From JBMYTN01 sp049604415 (lineage in GTDB: Bacteria > Pseudomonadota > Alphaproteobacteria > Rhodospirillales > Rhodospirillaceae): a stretch of 64,000 nt of DNA. Where the stretch lies: assembly GCA_049604415.1 (NCBI GenBank), contig JBMYTN010000009.1, positions 1-64,000 on the forward strand, read 5' to 3'. Below are positions 25,680-34,829 of the stretch, piece by piece. Each line of letters opens with the position of its first letter. Within the stretch, counting starts at the first letter, position 1. Under the pieces are notes generated by a model. It made no database searches and had not been told where the DNA came from. It worked only from the letters and a program-made list of their open reading frames with translations. Both the position numbers and the translations under genes were made by a program.

Positions 25680-27077
25680 TCAAATCACCAGAGCCGACCC
25701 GCTGGGTTTTTGCTGCAACAGGCCCGCGACTGTCTCCAATCCCTGCCTGAGCCGGGTTTCTTCGGCCTCATGGCTGAGGCAAAGCCGAATGGCGTTCGGG
25801 GCCGCGTTTGGGACATGGGCAAAGGCGCGGCCCTCCGTCACCAACGCCCCCGCCCGCGCGCATTCGGCCACGAACACATCGGCGCGCCAGTCCGAGGGCA
25901 AGGGAAGCCATAAATGGTGCCCATCGCGGAGATCCGGCACCCACTCCGCCCCCAAACATTGCTGCGCCATGGCTTGACGTTGGGCCACAATGCGACGCTG
26001 CTGTTGGGTCAACAGGGCAGCCGTGCCGTCTGCAACCAGGCGGGTTGCGACCTCTAAGGTCATGGGCGGTGTCATCCAGACACTCATCGTGATCGCCTGT
26101 TGCACAGCCGCTTTTAACCTGCGCGGCAAAGTCAGAAACCCGACCCGCAAACCTGGGGCCACGGATTTGGACAGGCTGGTGACATAGGCTGTGTGATCGG
26201 GCGCGAACTGCACCAAAGGCGGCGGTTTGGCAGGGTGCAGTGGGCCGAACACGTCATCTTCAATCAGCAACACCCCGTATCGCTGGGCGATGGCCGCGAT
26301 CTGCGTCCGCCGAGACGCCGATAAGGTCACCGTCGTCGGGGCTTGCAGGGTTGGGGTCAAGTAAAACGCCTTTGGCTTGGCCTCCTGACACCAAGCCTCA
26401 AAGGCGTCGGGCAACACCCCCGCCCCGTCCATGGCCACGGCCTTGGTTTGCAGACCGAGCGCTGCGGCCATGGCCAAAACCGGCGGATAGGTCAGCGCCT
26501 CGGTCAGCAACAAATCTCCGGGCCGCAGCACGCCGACCAGAAGGCTGTGCAGAGCATGTTGGCCGCCGATCACCGGCAGAATGTCCTCGGGCTCTGCGGT
26601 GACGCCGCAGGCCGCCAGCCAGTTCTGACCAGCCTGTTGATGGTGCAGTAGATCCTGCTCGGTTTGATAATCCAGCAAGGCGGGCAGTTGGCTGTCCTCC
26701 GCCGCCAATTGCCGAAGCACCCGCCTGACATGGGGCTCTGCCAAGCCCGGCAGAGGCAGATTGCGCGACAGATCTATCGGACCCTGGCTTGCTCGCTGCA
26801 AGCTTTCCGGCGCAGATCCAGGGACACTGGGACGGGCGGCGCGGACAAAGGTCCCGCGTCCAACTTCGCCGCGCAGCAAAGCCCGATTGACCGCTTCCGC
26901 ATAGGCCCGGCTGGTGGTGTTGGCGGAAACCCCAAGCTGATAGGCCAGCTCCCGATGCGGTGGCAATTGCGTCCCATCCGCCAAGCGACCGGATGCAATG
27001 TCTTCGGCCATGGCCTCAACGATTTGCAGATATTTCGGACCAGTGCGGTTTTGCAGGTCGGGCAGCCAAATTGCCAT
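25680..27077 (-). CDS. MocR-type regulator: GntR winged helix fused to aminotransferase-like domain
   Basis: 465 aa from the ATG at 27077 (AGGAAG upstream). Residues about 1-80 form a GntR winged helix (KYLQIVEAMAEDIASGRL, then LPPHRELAYQLGVSANT). The rest is a fold-type I aminotransferase-like domain with the PLP lysine in TSLSKSVAPGLRVGFL. MocR regulators sense PLP or amino-acid derivatives and usually control a divergent neighbour. Here that neighbour is the DMT exporter at 27155, and an inverted repeat lies between the two starts. The effector is unknown. Confidence 0.92.
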   Translation of the reverse strand: MAIWLPDLQNRTGPKYLQIVEAMAEDIASGRLADGTQLPPHRELAYQLGVSANTTSRAYAEAVNRALLRGEVGRGTFVRAARPSVPGSAPESLQRASQGPIDLSRNLPLPGLAEPHVRRVLRQLAAEDSQLPALLDYQTEQDLLHHQQAGQNWLAACGVTAEPEDILPVIGGQHALHSLLVGVLRPGDLLLTEALTYPPVLAMAAALGLQTKAVAMDGAGVLPDAFEAWCQEAKPKAFYLTPTLQAPTTVTLSASRRTQIAAIAQRYGVLLIEDDVFGPLHPAKPPPLVQFAPDHTAYVTSLSKSVAPGLRVGFLTLPRRLKAAVQQAITMSVWMTPPMTLEVATRLVADGTAALLTQQQRRIVAQRQAMAQQCLGAEWVPDLRDGHHLWLPLPSDWRADVFVAECARAGALVTEGRAFAHVPNAAPNAIRLCLSHEAEETRLRQGLETVAGLLQQKPSGSALVI

Positions 27078-27092
27078 GAGATCAATCTTCCT

Positions 27093-27120
27093 ATTGCACT
27101 GATCAAGAGATGAATGCAAT
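27093..27120. promoter_or_regulatory. Inverted repeat between MocR-type gene and DMT exporter, probable operator
   Basis: ATTGCA at 27093-27098 and TGCAAT at 27115-27120 form an inverted repeat with 16 bases between them; the half-site centres are 22 bases (two helical turns) apart. It lies in the 77-base gap between the divergent start codons, an ideal place for the MocR-type protein to control both genes. Binding is inferred from position and symmetry. Confidence 0.5.
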
Positions 27121-27154
27121 TCCCAGAGCGGTCAAGGCAAATTGAGGCATTGAG

Positions 27155-28090
27155 ATGACCCACCCCACCCCATCCATCGGCAAAGGCATTCTGTTAGCTC
27201 TGATCTGCCTCGTTCTGCTGGGGGTGATGCCGATCATCTCCAATATGCGAAACGCCGAGATCGATGCGCTCAGCTTTGCCTTTGCGCTTTCGGCCTGGCA
27301 GGTGGTTTTTGCCTTGCCGGTTTTTGCTTGGGAGCTGCGCCAGGGACCGGTGGGTGTCTTGGCCCAATCCCAAACCCGGCAACAGCGCAGCCGGATGGTG
27401 CTGGTGGCCCTGTTCACCGGCGGCCTGTTTGGCCTTGCGACCTATCTCTATGTGCTGGGGGTGGAAAAGGCCGGTGCGGTCAATGCCGCCATTGCCATCC
27501 AAGCCTATCCCTTGTTCGCCATTCTATGGGAAACCCTGTTCCTGAAACGGCGCAAGACGGCCTTGGAGCTGGGTCTAACCCTCGGGTTAATCCTGACGCT
27601 CTATGTCCTGGGCACCGGCGGCACTGGACGCATGGAGGCCCTCTCGCCCTGGTTTCTAGTCTCTTTGGGTGTGCCGCTGCTGTGGAGCATCGCCCATGTG
27701 ATCATTCGGGAGGAATTGACCAAAACGCCGATCACCCCGATCCAGGTGACCTTTTTCAGGGTTTTGCTCTCGACGCTGTTTTTGCTGATCGTCTTGGCCG
27801 TGCTCGTTCCATCCGGCCTTAGCAACGGTTTCGCCGCCCTCTTCCACGGGATCTCCGTCTTGATGGGCTTGGTCTATGTCGCCGAGCTGTTCGTCTGGTT
27901 TTATGCGGTGCGCCACATTGACGTTTCGCTGGCCAGTTCAATCACCACACCCTGGCCCGCTTTGACCATGATGCTCGCGGTCCCGTTTTTGGACGCGCGC
28001 ATTGAACTCTACCAGATCGGTGCCCTGGTGGTCGTCGGCGCTTGCCTTTACGGCCTGACCTGGGCGAGCCTGAAGATAGCGCAGAGGTAA
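27155..28090 (+). CDS. DMT-superfamily (EamA) exporter
   Basis: 311 aa with about ten hydrophobic helices arranged as two EamA repeats; the first repeat ends with EKAGAVNAAIAIQAYPLFA and the second with VSLASSITTPWPALTMM. EamA proteins export metabolites such as amino acids across the inner membrane. Its expression is probably controlled by the divergent MocR-type regulator, which would suit export of an amino acid or PLP-related compound, but that is inference. Confidence 0.9.
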   Translation: MTHPTPSIGKGILLALICLVLLGVMPIISNMRNAEIDALSFAFALSAWQVVFALPVFAWELRQGPVGVLAQSQTRQQRSRMVLVALFTGGLFGLATYLYVLGVEKAGAVNAAIAIQAYPLFAILWETLFLKRRKTALELGLTLGLILTLYVLGTGGTGRMEALSPWFLVSLGVPLLWSIAHVIIREELTKTPITPIQVTFFRVLLSTLFLLIVLAVLVPSGLSNGFAALFHGISVLMGLVYVAELFVWFYAVRHIDVSLASSITTPWPALTMMLAVPFLDARIELYQIGALVVVGACLYGLTWASLKIAQR

Positions 28091-28131
28091 AGCGTCAGCT
28101 TCCTGAGAAGGGCTTCAAATAGACGCCCGCT

Positions 28132-30372
28132 CTACTCTTCCCGCACCACCCCGCGCTCGGCGCGGATCTGGCCAAAGACCCAATCCAAGCGGCCATCCGC
28201 AAGCCATTGCCCGACCGGGACCGGCATGCGGCGCGCCCAGTTCGGATGTTCATCCAAAGTGCCGGGCAGGTTGGCCTGCTCGACCTGGCCCAGCACATCT
28301 TCGATCTGGACCATCTCCAACAGGCTCGGGGTCCGGGCCAGCCAGCGATAGAGGGAAGCTGACAGATCCTTGGGCGGGGTGAAGGGATGGTCGGGGTTTT
28401 CCAGCGGCAAGCCCGCCTCGCCCAAAGTCCAGCGGATCCGAGGCCGGTCGTCGTGGCGGGCCATGCCAGCCTCATGGCGGCGGGTCTCATTGGGGAACAG
28501 GTTTAGATCCACCTTCCATTTCAGGTCATTGCCAGCCCAATAGCCCGGCAAGGTCGGCAGGTCATGGGTCGAGGCGGCCACGGCGGCCAAACGCGGCCAC
28601 TCCTCTTGCGGGATCAGGGTCATGTCGTCGCGACGTTCAAACAGGAACAGCCGGTAAGACAACACCGCAGCCTCGGCGAGGCGTTCGCGGATGCCATCGG
28701 GCACGGTGCCCAGATCCTCGCCCACCACCAGGCATTGATGGCGCCAGCTCTCAATGGCCAAGACGCCAAGCAGCAAATCCAGCGGGAACATCACATAGAT
28801 GCCCTCGGCCGCCGAGCGGTCGCTGGGAATGACAAACAGGCGCATCAGCCCCAAGGCATGGTCCATGCGCAACGCCCCGGCATGGCGCATATTGGCCCGG
28901 ATCATCTCGATAAACGGGGCCAGACCGGCGCGCAGCAAGGCCTTCGGATCCGGCGGCGGAAAGCCCCAGGACTGGCCGAGCGCATTATGGATGTCCGGCG
29001 GCGCCCCAATGCCAAAGCCCTCCATCAGGCTGTCGCGCAAGGCCCAGGCATCAAATCCGGTGGCATCGCCACCGACCGCCAGATCGCGATAGACGCCAAG
29101 GGGCATGCCATTATTGCGCGCCCGGCTTTGGACCTGGCCCAATTGCCGGTCGGCCTCAAATTGCAGCCAGCAATAATAGGTCACCCGATCCTTATGCTTG
29201 GTGGCGAAGGTTTTGCAGGCCTTGCTGACCGGATCTTGGTACTCAGCTGGCCAGTCCTGCCAGATCCAAATCCCCTCGGCTTGATAGGTCTCCGAGAGCA
29301 CCTCGAACAATGCAAAGCGCTCCAGCCGCTCGCCCATTTCGGCACGGAAGGCTTTGAAAGCCTTGCCCCGCGCCGTGCGCGCCGTGCCATGGGTTTTACG
29401 AAACACCTTATAGAGCGCCTCGAGCACCGGCCATTTCGCCGCCGCCACGGCCCGATAATTGACCAGATCCGGGGCCTCGGCTTTCAAGCCCTCAGCCAAG
29501 CCGGACACCGCCACACCGACGGCGGCCTCCTTGGCCGCAGGGCAATTGCCGAATTCCGGCACCTCATGCAAGGCGATATAGAGCGGATGCAGGAAGTAGC
29601 GCGAATTGGGTGAATAGGGGCTACGGTGGTCGGGCCGGGTTGGGAACAGGGCATGGAGTGGATTGATGCCCAAGGCCCCGCCGCCCTGCTCGGCGACCAC
29701 ATCAATCGCCTCGCGCAAGGCAGCGAAATCGCCCATGCCCCAATCCTTGCGCCCGCGCAGGCCATAGAGCTGCACCGCAAGACCAAAGGTCCGAGCCTCG
29801 GGCGGCGCCAAAGACGGCGGGATCCAGCAGCGGGTTGGCGCGGCGATCACATGGGCCGCCACCTCCAGCCCGCTGGCAAAGACAATGGACAGGCTGTGAT
29901 AGCCCATCGGCAGAGCCACCGGCAGCGGCAGGCTGCGCCGGGTGTAGCCGTCTGGCCCCTGCTCCAGGATCGCCAGTGCCTCCGGGTCAAACGCCCCGTC
30001 GCGGAACGCGTCTTCGCCGTCGCCCTCATAGCGCAAGGTCCAGCGCCCCGGCCCGGGCCAGCTTTCGGAGCCCTCCGGCGGCAGGCATAACGCCACCGAG
30101 GACGGCTCCGCGCCATCGACATAGATCAGAACCGAGGGCTCCAGGAGGGTTTGCCAGCGCTCCAGGCGCACATGCTCCAGAACCGTCGCGTCCTGCTCCG
30201 GATCGTCGGCGGGAATGCCCAAGGTGGTCAACGCCCGGCGCACCGTTTCCTCCGGCACCGCCACCGGCACCCCATAGGCGTCCTTATAGGCGGTCAGCAG
30301 ACCCGCCTCGGCCGCGAGGGAAACCAAGGCTTCTGGGAGGTTGGCATTGTGGCCGTCCTGCGGGTCAGACAT
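28132..30372 (-). CDS. malQ: 4-alpha-glucanotransferase (amylomaltase, GH77)
   Basis: 746 aa from the ATG at 30372. It transfers alpha-1,4-glucan segments between maltodextrins in the cytosol. The GH77 landmarks are clear: GRKDWGMGDF, PYSPNSRYFLHPLYI, nucleophile Asp in LRMDHALGLMR, acid/base Glu in VVGEDLGTVP, and the transition-state Asp in ASTHDLPTLPGYW. A roughly 170-residue N-terminal extension before the barrel is as in E. coli-type MalQ. It starts 44 bases after the TreS-maltokinase stop on the same strand, so both probably act together on maltose and short glucans. Confidence 0.94.
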   Translation of the reverse strand: MSDPQDGHNANLPEALVSLAAEAGLLTAYKDAYGVPVAVPEETVRRALTTLGIPADDPEQDATVLEHVRLERWQTLLEPSVLIYVDGAEPSSVALCLPPEGSESWPGPGRWTLRYEGDGEDAFRDGAFDPEALAILEQGPDGYTRRSLPLPVALPMGYHSLSIVFASGLEVAAHVIAAPTRCWIPPSLAPPEARTFGLAVQLYGLRGRKDWGMGDFAALREAIDVVAEQGGGALGINPLHALFPTRPDHRSPYSPNSRYFLHPLYIALHEVPEFGNCPAAKEAAVGVAVSGLAEGLKAEAPDLVNYRAVAAAKWPVLEALYKVFRKTHGTARTARGKAFKAFRAEMGERLERFALFEVLSETYQAEGIWIWQDWPAEYQDPVSKACKTFATKHKDRVTYYCWLQFEADRQLGQVQSRARNNGMPLGVYRDLAVGGDATGFDAWALRDSLMEGFGIGAPPDIHNALGQSWGFPPPDPKALLRAGLAPFIEMIRANMRHAGALRMDHALGLMRLFVIPSDRSAAEGIYVMFPLDLLLGVLAIESWRHQCLVVGEDLGTVPDGIRERLAEAAVLSYRLFLFERRDDMTLIPQEEWPRLAAVAASTHDLPTLPGYWAGNDLKWKVDLNLFPNETRRHEAGMARHDDRPRIRWTLGEAGLPLENPDHPFTPPKDLSASLYRWLARTPSLLEMVQIEDVLGQVEQANLPGTLDEHPNWARRMPVPVGQWLADGRLDWVFGQIRAERGVVREE

Positions 30373-30416
30373 GGGGGCGAGGCTCCGGTAGGCTACGGTT
30401 GGGAGAAAACAAGAAA

Positions 30417-33400
30417 CTACGAGCCGCTCAGGCCCAACAGGCGGTTCAGCCCGGCAATGGGCAAAAGCACAGCATCGATGCCCGGTTCTTCCGGGGTCAC
30501 CGCTTTGCATGCATCTTCCAGCTCTCGCAAGGCGGCCTCTGCAGTGAACAGGGTCAGCAGGCCGGTGACGGCGTCATCGCTTTGCGGCACGGATGGGCTG
30601 CCATGGGCCCCTTGGCCATAGCCGGTCAGGAAGGCTTCCAAGGATTTGGCCTCCCACTCGGTGATCACCGCCAATTGGGCCTTGCTGGCGTCTTCGGAAT
30701 AGCTGGCCATTTGCCCGGCCACCGTGGCGGCGACCCGGTCAAAGGAGCGGATCATCCCGGCGACATCGCGCAAGGGGCAATGTTTGGCCCGGCGGTCGGC
30801 GAGCTTGCGCACCTTGTCGCCACCAAAGCCGGAAATGTGGAAGTCATCCTGGACCACCATGACCCGGGACAGCCGCAAATCGCCATGAACCCGGGTCTTC
30901 ATCAGGTTCGGCGGGATCAAATCGGGCAGTTGCAGCAGATCCTCGACCGCCGCCCATTTCAACTCCAGCAACATGGCAATGGGGGCGGCTTTGTCTGGGG
31001 CCTCTTGTTCCAACAGCGGTCGCACCGCTTCCAGAGCCGTCCGCGCCCGGGCCGCCTGATCCTGGGCTTGGCGCACCCAGCGGGGCGGATCGGTCGGATC
31101 CAGCGGTTCCGGGGCAAAGGCCGGATTGTCCGTCGGGCTGGCCAGCACCTTATGCAATGCCCCGATCCGTTGGCCGAGAATGCCCATGCGGTGCAGGAAC
31201 AGAGACAGGACCTCGTCACCATCCTCAACACCGCCCTCCTCGCTGCTGCCGCCGCCGCCACTGGGGCTGGGGGCGAGATCGGTACCTTGCAGGGCGCGAT
31301 ATTCCAGACGGCGCTTGAGCACATCGAGCGCATAGTCCCAGCCATCGCCCTGATTGCGGACGAAGACCTTCAGCACCGCCAAGGCCATTGGCTCGCCCTG
31401 ACTGTCCTCCAGTTCCATGCTGCCCAGGATCTCAGGCACATTGGGGAACTGATGCACCTGGGTCAGATAGCGTCCGGTCTCGATCTCCGGATGGACACCA
31501 CGCTCCAGGCGGCGATAGACCTTCAGCACCATGCGCTCATCCAGCAGCAAAGAGGTGTTGCTCTGCTCTCGACCCAAAGGCAGGCGGATGATCGGCCCGA
31601 TATGCGGGATCTCCACATCCTCCAGGCCGCCAGCCGAGGAAAACATCAGCCGCCCGCCGCCCTGGGTGTTGAATTGCTGGCCATCGCGCATGGCCTGAAC
31701 CACGGCCCAAGCATAGGTCATGCCGATCAGGGCGTCATGGAGCACTCCAACCCGGTTGAAGCGGCGCACCCGGGCCAAGGTGTAGCCGATCATGCGCGGC
31801 AGCGGATCGTCCTCCATGGTTTCCCAGGTGATGTCCAAGGGCAGCTGATAGAGAACACTCTCCTCCCTTGCCTCGACTGCCGTCTCCCCTTGTGGATCCG
31901 ACTGGACATGGGCTTTGACCACGGTGACCATCCAGCCTTCCGGATTGGTGCTGTGGCCCGGCATGACCGCGCGTTCGACCATCTCGACCTCGTCCGGGCG
32001 CTGATCTTCCGCATACCAATGGTGATTGGGGATATATTCCGGCAGCACGTCATTGCGCAGGATTTCCTGGATCCCGCCCATCACCAAATTGGACCAGTCC
32101 CGGGGCATGACCAATGTGGCCAGATCCGGCAGCGGCTGGACATAGGGTTCGTGCCAATGGGGGGCTTGCACCACATCATTGAGCAGGAACCAATAAAAGC
32201 CATAGGCTGGCAGGGTCAGGAAGTAGCGCAGCTCGCCAATGGGTGGGAAGGCGCTGTTGCCCAACAGCTCCACCGGCACCCGACCGGCGAATTCAGACAG
32301 CTCCAGCTCAGCGGGTTGCGAGGCCCGGGACAGATTGGCAACGCAGAGAATGATCTCGCCATCATATTCGCGCAAATAGGCCAGGATTTTGCGGTTGCCC
32401 GGATAGAGGAAGCGCAAGGTGCCCCGGCCAAAGGCCTTGTGCTGGCGGCGCACCCCGATCAGACGGCGCATCCAGTTCAACAGGCTGGACGGGCTGCGGC
32501 TTTGGCTTTCCACATTGACGGCGGAATAGCCATAGACCGGATCCATGATCGCCGGCAGATAAAGCGAGGCCGGGTCGGCCCGGGAGAACCCGCCATTACG
32601 GTCCGGAGACCATTGCATCGGCGTGCGCACCCCATCCCGGTCGCCCAAGAATATGTTGTCACCCATGCCGAGCTCATCGCCGTAATAGACAATGGGCGTG
32701 CCCGGCAGGGACATCAGCATGGAGTTCAACAGCTCGATCTTGCGTCGGTCATTGTCCAGCAATGGGGCCAGACGGCGGCGGATGCCCACATTGATCCGCG
32801 CCCGGCTGTCGGCGGCATAAAAGCCATACATGTAATCCCGTTCCCGATCGGTGACCATTTCCAGGGTCAGCTCGTCGTGATTGCGCAGGAACACCGCCCA
32901 TTGGCAGCTTTCCGGGATCGCCGGGGTCTGGCGCATGATATCGGTGATGCAATGCCGGTCTTCCTGGGCGACGGCCATATACATCCGAGGCATCACCGGG
33001 AAGTGGAAGCACATATGGCATTCATCTTCGTCGCCAAAATACTCCCGGACGTCCTCGGGCCATTGATTGGCCTCGGCCAGCAGCATCCGGCCTTCAAAAT
33101 GGTCATCCATCCAGCGCCGCAGACGTTTCAGCGCCTCATGGGTTTCCGGCAGGTTTTCATTGCTGGTGCCCTCGCGGACGCAGAGATAGGGAATGGCGTC
33201 CAGCCGCAGGCCATCCACCCCCATATCGAGCCAGAACCGCATCACCCGGGTGACTTCGTCGAAGACTTTCGGGTTGTCCCAGTTCAGATCCGGCTGGTGG
33301 CTAAAGAAGCGGTGCCAATAATATTGCTCGGCCACCGGATCCCAGGCCCAGTTTGAGGTCTCCGTATCCGTAAAGATGATCCGAGTGCCCGCCAAGGCGC

Positions 33401-33851
33401 GGTCATCATCGCTCCAGACATAATAATCGCGATAGGCCGAGCCCTTTTTGGCCCGCCGGGCACGCTGGAACCAGGGATGCTGGTCGCTGGTGTGGTTGAT
33501 CACCAGCTCGGTGATAACCTTCAGATTGCGCTTATGGGCCTCTTTGACGAAGCGGCGCACATCTTTCAGGGAGCCATAGGACGGATTGACGGCTTTGTAA
33601 TCGGCAATGTCATAGCCATCATCGCGCATGGGCGAAGGATAAAACGGCAATAACCACACCGCCGTGACCCCGAGCTCCGACAGGTAATCCAGTTTTTCAC
33701 TCAAACCCCGGAAGTCACCAAAGCCATCGCCATCAGAATCGAGGAAGGCTTTAATGTGCAATTGGTAGATGATCGCGTCTTTATACCAAAGCGGATCCGT
33801 CTCGCTGGCTTTGTGCGGATCGGTATTTTGCGAGGTGATCGGATCACCCAT
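30417..33851 (-). CDS. treS: Trehalose synthase fused to a maltokinase-like domain with degenerate kinase motifs
   Basis: 1144 aa from the ATG at 33851. Residues about 15-560 are GH13 trehalose synthase (interconverts maltose and trehalose): WYKDAIIYQLHIKAF, nucleophile in DGLRLDAIPYL, acid/base in LLAEANQWPEDV, third Asp in FLRNHDELTLE. The C-terminal 450 residues are maltokinase-like (RRLERGVHPEIETGRYL, then HGDLRLSRV, then LRDVAGMIRSFDRVA). In active maltokinases the second motif reads close to HGDLHLGQ and is followed by DFEGEP; here the latter is GFGGDK. The Mg-binding Asp and the Gln are thus lost, so maltose phosphorylation is doubtful while TreS looks intact. Followed by malQ. Confidence 0.92.
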   Translation of the reverse strand: MGDPITSQNTDPHKASETDPLWYKDAIIYQLHIKAFLDSDGDGFGDFRGLSEKLDYLSELGVTAVWLLPFYPSPMRDDGYDIADYKAVNPSYGSLKDVRRFVKEAHKRNLKVITELVINHTSDQHPWFQRARRAKKGSAYRDYYVWSDDDRALAGTRIIFTDTETSNWAWDPVAEQYYWHRFFSHQPDLNWDNPKVFDEVTRVMRFWLDMGVDGLRLDAIPYLCVREGTSNENLPETHEALKRLRRWMDDHFEGRMLLAEANQWPEDVREYFGDEDECHMCFHFPVMPRMYMAVAQEDRHCITDIMRQTPAIPESCQWAVFLRNHDELTLEMVTDRERDYMYGFYAADSRARINVGIRRRLAPLLDNDRRKIELLNSMLMSLPGTPIVYYGDELGMGDNIFLGDRDGVRTPMQWSPDRNGGFSRADPASLYLPAIMDPVYGYSAVNVESQSRSPSSLLNWMRRLIGVRRQHKAFGRGTLRFLYPGNRKILAYLREYDGEIILCVANLSRASQPAELELSEFAGRVPVELLGNSAFPPIGELRYFLTLPAYGFYWFLLNDVVQAPHWHEPYVQPLPDLATLVMPRDWSNLVMGGIQEILRNDVLPEYIPNHHWYAEDQRPDEVEMVERAVMPGHSTNPEGWMVTVVKAHVQSDPQGETAVEAREESVLYQLPLDITWETMEDDPLPRMIGYTLARVRRFNRVGVLHDALIGMTYAWAVVQAMRDGQQFNTQGGGRLMFSSAGGLEDVEIPHIGPIIRLPLGREQSNTSLLLDERMVLKVYRRLERGVHPEIETGRYLTQVHQFPNVPEILGSMELEDSQGEPMALAVLKVFVRNQGDGWDYALDVLKRRLEYRALQGTDLAPSPSGGGGSSEEGGVEDGDEVLSLFLHRMGILGQRIGALHKVLASPTDNPAFAPEPLDPTDPPRWVRQAQDQAARARTALEAVRPLLEQEAPDKAAPIAMLLELKWAAVEDLLQLPDLIPPNLMKTRVHGDLRLSRVMVVQDDFHISGFGGDKVRKLADRRAKHCPLRDVAGMIRSFDRVAATVAGQMASYSEDASKAQLAVITEWEAKSLEAFLTGYGQGAHGSPSVPQSDDAVTGLLTLFTAEAALRELEDACKAVTPEEPGIDAVLLPIAGLNRLLGLSGS

Positions 33852-34109
33852 ACGCGCCCCCGGGACCAAGAGTGATGAGCAAATCAGGCTGGAGTCTTGC
33901 CGGTTGACGCGCAAAGAGCGGCGATCAAGCCGTCAAATAATTGAATAGCTTAGTGGCCTGCTCGCCATTTTGCTAGGCCGTGGACCCATAAACGGGACGA
34001 TTTTGGCTGCTACATTGGCTAAATCCTATCAGGCAAGGGCCGAAGAGCGGGCTGGTGGCCCGGTCAAGGTCCCTTAACGTCATAGGATGACGCCAATTTG
34101 CAGTCCTGC

Positions 34110-34212
34110 GGAGAGGGTGAAAACACTGGAGGAATGCGTCGGAAATTCTTGAAAATGCACCACATTTCCTGCGATTTCCCTCCTGTTCCTCCAACGTTTT
34201 CACGCCTCCCAA
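34110..34212. repeat. Long imperfect inverted repeat in the gene-free region
   Basis: GTGAAAACACTGGAGGAA at 34117-34134 faces TTCCTCCAACGTTTTCAC at 34186-34203 with two mismatches. Flanks (GGAGAGG outside the left arm, CCTCCC outside the right) and inner bases (GGAAAT and ATTTCC) extend the match, giving arms of roughly 40 bases around a short centre. It may be a folded RNA, an operator or a remnant of a small mobile element. It starts about 260 bases upstream of the treS start codon. Confidence 0.6.
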
Positions 34213-34453
34213 AATCCGTTCCGTTTATGAGTTCACGGCCTCGACCTATCCGGGCCCTGCCTACGCTTTAGGCAAGTTCGACCGCTGCGCGCTGGTTTCG
34301 CAGCTCAACAGACTCGGCTTTGCATTTGGGGAGGCCTATGAAGATACGGCAGCGTGTCCGATTGGTCCAGATCGTTATCAACATATTGTATGAAAGTCCT
34401 GAGACTCGCACAATCTGCATGACAGCCCCCCAAATATTGCCTACAGTTTATGT
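34204..34453. other. Gene-free stretch with a short open frame of uncertain status
   Basis: Between the inverted repeat and the candidate RNA no gene is accepted. One plus-strand frame stays open from the TGA at 34118-34120 to a TGA near 34391 and encodes, near its middle, EFTASTYPGPAYALGKFD. It has no ATG, GTG or TTG start, so it is at best a remnant. The codons between about 34220 and 34320 show the GC-rich third positions of the neighbouring genes; those after do not. Confidence 0.35.
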
Positions 34454-34712
34454 GTCGGTTGAACGGGAGGCACTACCTTGATGCCACTGCGTGCGCCCCT
34501 TTTGGGACCTCAGATATCGGTGGATGATCCATCCAGGATCGCTGCCGGTGTGGTCTTGCATCGGTCGTCGCAAGCCTCGCCCGGTCTCCGGCGGTATCCC
34601 CCCTTTTCGGCCCTGCTCCCCGCAGTTTGCCGCCCCGGACCTCTCCTGGCAGCACCCGCTCCTCTCACCGACTTCGCAACCGCGCCCCAGCCCTTGGGAC
34701 GCGGTTTTTCGT
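34454..34712 (+). ncRNA. Candidate structured RNA ending in an intrinsic terminator, upstream of phoH
   Basis: GTCGGT at 34454-34459 can pair with ACCGAC at 34667-34672, and GGAG just inside with CTCC at 34659-34662, closing a domain of about 220 bases. This is followed at once by a terminator hairpin (34678-34706). Internal hairpins such as GGAT/ATCC and CTTGC/GCAAG can form. No frame with coding character is present. It could be an independent small RNA or a phoH leader. It does not match signatures of SRP RNA, RNase P RNA or tmRNA that I know; 6S-like architecture cannot be excluded. Confidence 0.4.
34678..34710 (+). terminator. Intrinsic terminator upstream of phoH
   Basis: AACCGCG (34678-34684) pairs with CGCGGTT (34700-34706), with an inner CCCA/TGGG helix, and is followed by TTTC, giving a run of five T across the stem end. 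It lies 120 bases before the phoH start with no recognised plus-strand gene ahead, so it ends the candidate RNA or attenuates phoH. Confidence 0.6.
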
Positions 34713-34829
34713 TGCGCGGTTGTGGGGACCACCAAGCGGGACGCCGGGATGCCCGGATATCACTCCAGTCCCCGTCAGACTGCGGATCGGAAAGGGGATC
34801 CCTCCTCCAAATCAGAAGGAGTACGCGTC

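Noticed and set aside
29835..33356. Plus-strand open frame of 1173 codons opposite malQ and treS
   Set aside because: It is antisense to two well-supported enzymes with catalytic motifs; its His/Gln/Arg-rich translation is typical of a shadow of GC-rich coding DNA.
34454..34712. Assignment of the candidate RNA to 6S RNA, RNase P RNA, SRP RNA or tmRNA
   Set aside because: Signature sequences of the last three were not found, and 6S cannot be recognised without a structure model; left as an unnamed candidate.
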